DNA from: Narthecium ossifragum
Lineage: Eukaryota > Streptophyta > Magnoliopsida > Dioscoreales > Nartheciaceae
Assembly (NCBI GenBank): GCA_963920575.1
Contig: OY986973.1
Coordinates: forward strand, 23,454,760 to 23,518,759
Length of the DNA: 64,000 nucleotides
Reading direction: 5' to 3'
Under the pieces are notes generated by a model, which saw only the letters and a list, made by a program, of their open reading frames with translations, had not been told where the DNA came from and searched no databases. A program made the translations under genes and the position numbers. Below are positions 58,885-64,000 of the stretch, piece after piece; the first letter of the stretch is position 1; each line of letters starts with the position of its first letter.

Positions 58885-58896
58885 TATAATATAGAT

Positions 58897-59029
58897 AGCC
58901 CCATGCCTGGTGACAGGTAACACCTAGCAACCCCACTAAGGCCCTCTCTCCTCGCCTCTATCTATGTTTGTGTAATGTGGGTTATGACTCAGATGTCATG
59001 ACATAACCCACTTTATTTTATATAATAGA
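58897..59029 (-). mobile_element. Helitron-like short element, minus strand
   Basis: On the minus strand it starts TCTATTATATAAAATAAAG (5' base at 59029) and ends after hairpin CTGTCACCAGGCATGG near 58900. It contains the family block 'tgacatctgagtcataacc'. Confidence 0.45.
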
Positions 59030-59233
59030 ATGCGTGGGCCTCTCATGCCACTTGACACGATTAACCATCACCCCCACTACTCTCCCCTCTCTCTTTCTTC
59101 TAACCACTCGGTAATCACCCGCAAACTACCCCTCTCTCACCTCCCTCCCCCTCCCCCCTCCCCTCTCGTCACATGTACATCATATGTATATGACTCAAAT
59201 ATCACGTCATAAAACTTTATTTTATAAAATAGA
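59030..59233 (-). mobile_element. Helitron-like short element, minus strand, abutting the previous one
   Basis: On the minus strand it starts TCTATTTTATAAAATAAAG (5' base at 59233), carries 'tgatatttgagtcata', and ends with hairpin CGTGTCAAGTGGCATG and GAGGCCCACGCAT. The next base is the T that starts the 58897-59029 element. The terminal CTAG is eroded. Confidence 0.45.
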
Positions 59234-59812
59234 TTGTCATAAATTTTAGGTTTTGTGTTATATTATTTTTTAGAGGGATTTATCTTATTAACCCAAATAT
59301 CTAGAGAGAGAGATGCACGTGCATAGAGGTCTTTGAAGGAAAGGAAAAAAAGGTACCGTCCTTGGGGGAGCTGAAGAGCCGTTTGCTCCTTAATATTGAC
59401 ACCATCTTTTTTCTAATCTCTCTCTCTTTCTCTCTTCGAAGGAAAGGAAAAAGGAACCCACTCTTTGGGACCTGAAGAGCCGTTTGCTCCTTTTAATATT
59501 AACACCATCTTTTTCCTACTCTCTCTCACGCCCGTCGAGGTGAGAGGAGAGGTTGTCACTCACTCACGCCTCCTCCTCCTTCTCGCCAGTAGAAGCTTCT
59601 CCCCGCCAAAATTCTTGCCGGTACTTACACCTTCATCTGCTTCATCTCCTTCCCATGGTCATCTCCTTCTCCCCTTCACCTGCTTCACCTGAATCCTTGC
59701 ATGACAGTCTTCTCCCTTGGAGATAGCAGTCTTCTCCCTTGGAGGAAGACATGGATGTGGAGATGAGAAGCATTGAGCTGCATCTCCACTATAATCCGTA
59801 TGACACATATTA
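59234..59812. other. Intergenic region with a CT-rich duplicated block
   Basis: 'gaagagccgtttgctcctt' and following 'ttaat..ttaacaccatctttttcc' occur twice (about 59369-59420 and 59472-59520), a ~103-bp tandem duplication with differences. No gene supported. Confidence 0.5.
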
Positions 59813-59886
59813 ACGGGTGTTAGCCAATATAATGGCTAACCAATCAATGATTAACATGTAAGCACAATAAATATGGCCGACAAAGT

Positions 59887-60035
59887 TCATCGCCCAAAGA
59901 GTGATATCGCTCAAACAAGTTCATCGCCCAAAAAGTGATATCGCTCAACAAGTTCATTGCCCAAAGAGTGGTATCGCTCAAACAAGTTCATCGCCCAAAG
60001 AGTGGTATCGCTCAAACAAGTTCATCGCCTAAAGA
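59887..60035. repeat. Minisatellite in the solo LTR (~35-38-bp units)
   Basis: Four to five copies of 'caagttcatcgcccaaagag' followed by 'tg(a/g)tatcgctcaa'. Confidence 0.9.
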
Positions 60036-60294
60036 GTTAAAAACCTCGATCCAGAATGATCATGACGTTCACAAAGAGAGGACATTTGCCAAGAGCGATA
60101 ATGATTTAAGAATATTGGTATGGGTGATCATGAACGATAAGTTCTTTGCACATAGTTCATCAACCAAAAATGACAACATGTTATCGGCCAAAGATTTGAT
60201 TCAAAGATAACAAAATGTTAGCTTTGTACTATGGAGAAACAAAAGAACATCAGTTAAGGGAGATAATGTTACGAATGCTAACCCACCAACTCGA

Positions 60295-60425
60295 TGCAAC
60301 CGTCATTGGCCAAAAGCTTGTCGCCCAGACGTGATCGTCATCGGCCAAAAGCTTGTCATCCAGACGCAACCGTCATCGGCCAAGAAGCTTATAAGCCCAG
60401 ACGTGATCGTCATCGGCCAAAGCAA
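60295..60425. repeat. Second minisatellite in the solo LTR (~38-bp units)
   Basis: Three to four copies of 'cgtcatcggccaaaagcttg' followed by 'tc.cccagacg(tgat/caac)'. The core 'catcggccaa' recalls the first block's 'catcgcccaa', so the two blocks may share origin. Confidence 0.85.
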
Positions 60426-61149
60426 GAAATGAAGAAACGAGGAAATGTCGGAAAACATGGGACACGCGGCTCATCCAGAGTGAAAGATGGAAGATCGTGG
60501 AGAATGTGCTCAGCAGAAGTTGCCCAACTGTCTTAGTATAAATAGCTTTCTTCTTTCACCATGTAATCTCTCTCGCAAACTTCAACAAAGCCTGTGCGCC
60601 TGATTTCATTATGTCTTTTAGGATGCTTCCATTTCTGTAAGTTGATTATTTCCTTAATCTAATGGCATCGTTTCTTCATTTCTTAGTTAATCTTTTATGT
60701 TTTCAGTAGTTAGATTACTGTTTTAGATGGGTAATTTAGGTTTAAGTAGTTTCTTCACTTCGAGCTTTATTTATTGTTCTTCATTAGAATAATATAATAT
60801 TAGGAGTTTACGTTTCTTAGATTAAATTAAGTTAATGAATAGACTTAGATGCATTTTCTGGATTTAGTAAGTTAAGTTGATCTTTACTCTTTATGCTTTA
60901 TTTAATTCCATAATCTTAGATAATTTAAGGTTTTCCTTAGGTTAATTTAGACTATTTTAAGTTAATCTTGATAATTAGTTTTAAATAGATTATTTAATTA
61001 AGTCTAATCTAGATTTCCATATTACTTTACATCTCTGGTTCGTTAATTCGAAAGAGTAGAACTCAACTGCAATCATCTGATACTTAAGTGTGGAATAGGA
61101 ATTGACTTTGACTATTTGACCGGTCAACGGTTAGATTTCCTCTCTAACA

Positions 61150-61570
61150 ACGGGTATAAACAATGATACGATGTTAACGAGCATAAAAGGTGCGCAACAC
61201 AGCAGGTAAAACAATGCATGAAACAAAATAACATGACTGAATATCATACGTGTATAACCATATACCCGATGTTAACAATGAGCATAAAACAATATGTAGT
61301 AGGGCAGGTAGAAAAATAACGAGAACAAAATACTAACACATATCATCGGGTATGTAAAATATACCCGATGATAACAACGAGTATAAAAAGTACTCCATAT
61401 AGCATGGGGAAATTAGCGAGCACAAAATACGAGTTAATATTATCGGGTATAAAACGATATCCGATGTTAACACGGAGCATAAAAGGTCCGCAAAACAACA
61501 TGTAGAAAAATGACGATCACAAAATACCATGAGTTAATATCATCGGGTATAAAAATATACGTGATTTCAA
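61150..61570. repeat. ~100-bp tandem repeat with internal palindromes
   Basis: About 4.2 units, each reading roughly 'atcgggtataaa..atacccgatgttaacaacgagcataaaa...aacaaaatac..gagttaatatc'. Each unit holds an inverted repeat (cgggtat/atacccg), so one strand could form regular hairpins. The array starts at the solo-LTR junction; the same 'taacgggt' lies on its other side, so the LTR inserted at the array edge. Confidence 0.85.
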
Positions 61571-61970
61571 GATAATCGATGGGCAAAAGTGTGGTCAACA
61601 ACTTCAAAAAAAAAAGAGAATAAGGGTTAGGGTAAGGTAAACGATGGGGATGATCCATAGAAGAAAACAAATTTAGATTTCTCGTTGCAATAAGGGTTTG
61701 TAGGTGTTCTTCTACACACTAAAGTAGAGTAAAGCTACCTTTGGGTTTGGGTTGAAGACTTTGGATTTTCTCGGCCGCTATTACAATAGTTGTTTCCATG
61801 GCTTTGGCAAATGCATTCGATAGTACTCCCTCCATTTCTTGGGTGATTGGGTGGACTCCAACTTCGAACCATAGGGTATGGCGACCGTCGGAGAAGACTC
61901 GGAAATACCATCGGAGAAACGTAGGGGGGGTTTGACGGATCGGGAGAAGAAACGCCGAGTTAGAAATAAG
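61571..61970. other. Unassigned sequence between tandem-repeat blocks
   Basis: No gene recognised. The purine-rich stretch at 61900-61960 has no clear feature. Confidence 0.35.
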
Positions 61971-62064
61971 AGGTTTGTTTTTACGGGTAGGATTTAATAC
62001 CCGTGGTTGTTTTTACGAGTAGAATTTAATACCCGTGGTTGTTTTTACGAGTAGGATTTAAGTC
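61971..62064. repeat. 33-bp tandem repeat (3 units) with palindromic core
   Basis: Three units of 'ttgtttttacgggtaggatt' followed by 'taatacccgtgg' (with g/a changes). The core 'acgggta...tacccgt' echoes the palindrome of the ~100-bp array upstream, which suggests common origin. Confidence 0.88.
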
Positions 62065-62398
62065 CGATTTTGACGCGAGAGGCAACCACGTCACATCGTC
62101 ACGTCGCATCTTCACTGACGCGCCATACAGCCAGCGAATACAAGCACGTCACGTGGCCACAAACATAAAGACTCGCGCCAATTCAAATGCTACGACATCT
62201 ATTGAATCGAATGGCCATCCATGGCCATTTATGACCATTAATGCCGGGTCAATCGAAAAGCAATTTTAGGATTTAGATAGTTTGAGGTCCGAATCTGTAA
62301 AATATTAGAGGGTGGAGTCTCAGTCTGCTAATAGGGATGATCGAGGGGCCTTTTTGGCAATTAATCCGCGTGATGAAGCCTTCATGAGTGTATTCTAA

Positions 62399-62841
62399 GG
62401 CTCTGTTTGGTTACCCCTTTGACCATGGGAGAGGGAGTCACAATTCCCTCCGTCGCGTTTGGTTGGCATTTAAGCGCGGGAGAGGCGACTCCCTCTCCCG
62501 AGCTCTCCCATGACGAAAGGAAACTGGACTCCTCCCGAAATTGGGAGGAATCCTCTTTCCTTTTCTCCCGTTTTGATCAACGCAAAGGAAAATACTAAAA
62601 TACCCCTCTTAAAAATTATGTATCTTTTAAAAGATCTAATTATAGCCATCAAATTTAGGGGTATATTAGTAACTTCAATATCATTCATGTGCTTTCCCAT
62701 CTTAATTTGGTCATATCAAACACAAACGTCTTTCCCTCTCCCACTCCCATGGTCATACCAAACACAAACGATGACAATCCCATTCCTATCTACTCCTCTC
62801 CCTCTCCCTCTACCTCTCCCGTGATGCAACCAAACGCAACC
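62399..62841. mobile_element. Tourist-like MITE (PIF/Harbinger type)
   Basis: Flanked by TAA on both sides (62396-62398, 62842-62844). The termini GGCTCTGTTTGGTTACC and, in reverse complement, GGTTGCGTTTGGTTGCA are imperfect inverted repeats; both arms then continue with 'gggagagg'. Length is 443 bases and there is no coding capacity. Confidence 0.75.
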
Positions 62842-62844
62842 TAA

Positions 62845-64000
62845 TTCTTTAGAACTTGTTAGTACATATACCTTCCTTGTTGATAAACGTGCAAATTATG
62901 TACTGATTAATGCATTTATCATTTCATTGACATCAACCAACCAGATTGAATTATCACATTGTATGCATCAAATGCAGCTTAACTCATCAAAAGATCATCA
63001 TGGTTTTGCAGTTCTACACAACTAACACTTCAATTTTAGAACACACCCTTGTTTTCGCTACTACCCGGATCGGTATCATGGCGAAAAATCCTAGAACAAA
63101 GATCAAGATAATATAAGCCATCACTACTTAGAACAAACAATCTAATAGGTAGCTTCTCACTGACTACAAGAGTAATTTCTTCATTCCATGCTCTCACAAA
63201 CCTAACATCAAAATCGCTTCAGATCGCGAGGTCAATTTGAAACCTGCCAAACAAATTTTGATCAGTCTTTTGTTCAGAAACACAATAGATGAACAAGAGT
63301 TAGACCGCGTGGAAATAATGCTGCAAGACACCACACAAGAAGAAATGTTTGAAGAAGAATATTTGCTCCATTTCAGAGTGTATTCGGTCAGAGCTATAAA
63401 TATAGTAGTCACAATTATTCTCACAATTGAGGAGACATACCTCTGATATACTTCAAAACCTGATTCTCTCAGTTTCAAAAGGAAATGTAGTCTCCGAGAT
63501 TTTGAATTAACTACAAGAATCTACAAAAGCACCCCCTTTGTAATTCTTTGTATGTATCATCTCATATGTGAATTGTGATGCCTTTTGGATTGTTCAGAGA
63601 ATGGACAATTCGAACCCAAAAAACTCATTGCCATCTGTGTTTTCCAGATTTTCTAAGCACATGGCGTCTGTCGCTGCAAGCTGCTTGGCTTCTCAGATAC
63701 CCATTGCAGCCCGAGTTGAAAATCAAGATTTTCCTGACTCTGTACTTGAAACAATCAGATCATCGGAAAGCCGGAGGACAATATTTTGAGGACATCGGCT
63801 GACCTGATGACAGCGAAGGGAGTGGATACGAATTTGGCAGAAGAGGACACAAGCCTTCTGAATTGTTTCCTTGCTTCCTGGAGCCACCATTTACCCTCGG
63901 TTGTGATATTGCTGGAAAAGAAGGTTTGCTGACAAAACTCAGCATTTCTCCCGCTAAAAATGGGTTCTGTGATGGAAAGCAAGGCAATGGTCTTTGCGGT
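62845..64000. other. Unassigned right edge; possible 3' end of a minus-strand gene
   Basis: At 63760-63987 on the minus strand an open frame runs from near the window edge (LPCFPSQNPFLAGEMLSFVS ... SSKYCPPAFR, stop). It is Pro/Ser-rich and could be the C-terminus of a gene lying mostly outside the window. I recognise no domain and a second frame is also open there, so this is weak. Bases 62845-63490 show nothing definite. Confidence 0.25.

Larger units (their letters stand above)
59818..61149 (+). mobile_element. Solo LTR of a retrotransposon
   Basis: Begins TGTTAGCC and ends CTCTAACA (TG...CA with short inverted ends). It is flanked by a perfect 5-bp target duplication acggg (59813-59817 and 61150-61154). 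No internal gag/pol follows, so it is a 1332-bp solo LTR, the product of LTR-LTR recombination. A promoter-like tataaatag is at 60537. Two minisatellite blocks lie inside (59887-60035 and about 60295-60425). Superfamily cannot be told from the LTR alone. Confidence 0.85.

Noticed and set aside
60241..60290. LTR starting at 'tgttacgaatg' (60267) after a purine-rich 'aagggagataa', suggesting internal sequence plus a 3' LTR
   Set aside because: The 5-bp acggg duplication and the matching TGTTAG/CTAACA ends place the true 5' boundary at 59818, so the whole block is one solo LTR.
61150..62064. CRISPR-like array
   Set aside because: The units are contiguous tandem repeats without unique spacers, in a plant nuclear context.
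63194..63478. 94-codon minus-strand hydrophobic frame near the right edge
   Set aside because: No signal sequence or family pattern, and the composition is like AT-rich intergenic DNA.

Overview
The window is plant nuclear DNA. It holds spliced genes with GT-AG introns, a nuclear tRNA-Trp, plant-only gene families (F-box/actin ARP8, LORELEI-like GPI protein, QALGGH zinc fingers) and dense plant transposons. GC-rich first exons and the transposon types suggest a monocot, but I cannot name the species.

The left third is a compact set of conserved genes. They are organellar elongation factor Ts (2654-6380, +), a LORELEI-like GPI-anchored receptor chaperone (7714-8599, +), actin-related protein 8 with an N-terminal F-box (9486-16212, -), a P-loop uridine-kinase/phosphoribulokinase-like protein (16974-20841, -) and the nucleolar WD40 protein UTP18 (21613-23292, +). 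The last two diverge from a shared short promoter. Exon chains were joined by hand and keep frame throughout. A tRNA-Trp(CCA) lies at 25480-25551 (-).

The middle holds two tandemly duplicated C2H2 zinc-finger genes (28207-29661 and 34088-35371, both +). Each has a long, internally repetitive leader; the second copy has a changed N-terminus and a small templated duplication of finger sequence. Next comes a nearly complete L1-type LINE (36528-42579, -) with an 18-bp target-site duplication. Its two ORFs each carry one in-frame TGA.

The right half is mostly one uncharacterised plant gene (43653-54148, +). Its fifth intron contains a complete, coding-competent hAT transposon (47338-52768, antisense) with a perfect 8-bp target duplication and a 429-bp tandem duplication of its left end. 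Downstream is a transposon graveyard: a MULE-like element with ~140-bp inverted repeats, head-to-tail arrays of tiny Helitron-like elements, a solo LTR with 5-bp target duplication, a ~100-bp tandem repeat with built-in palindromes, and a Tourist-like MITE.

The cellular genes show no operon-like or pathway clustering. I see no clear evidence for a wholly new system. The most unusual structures are the end-duplicated hAT, the Helitron-like head-to-tail arrays and the restructured zinc-finger copy.
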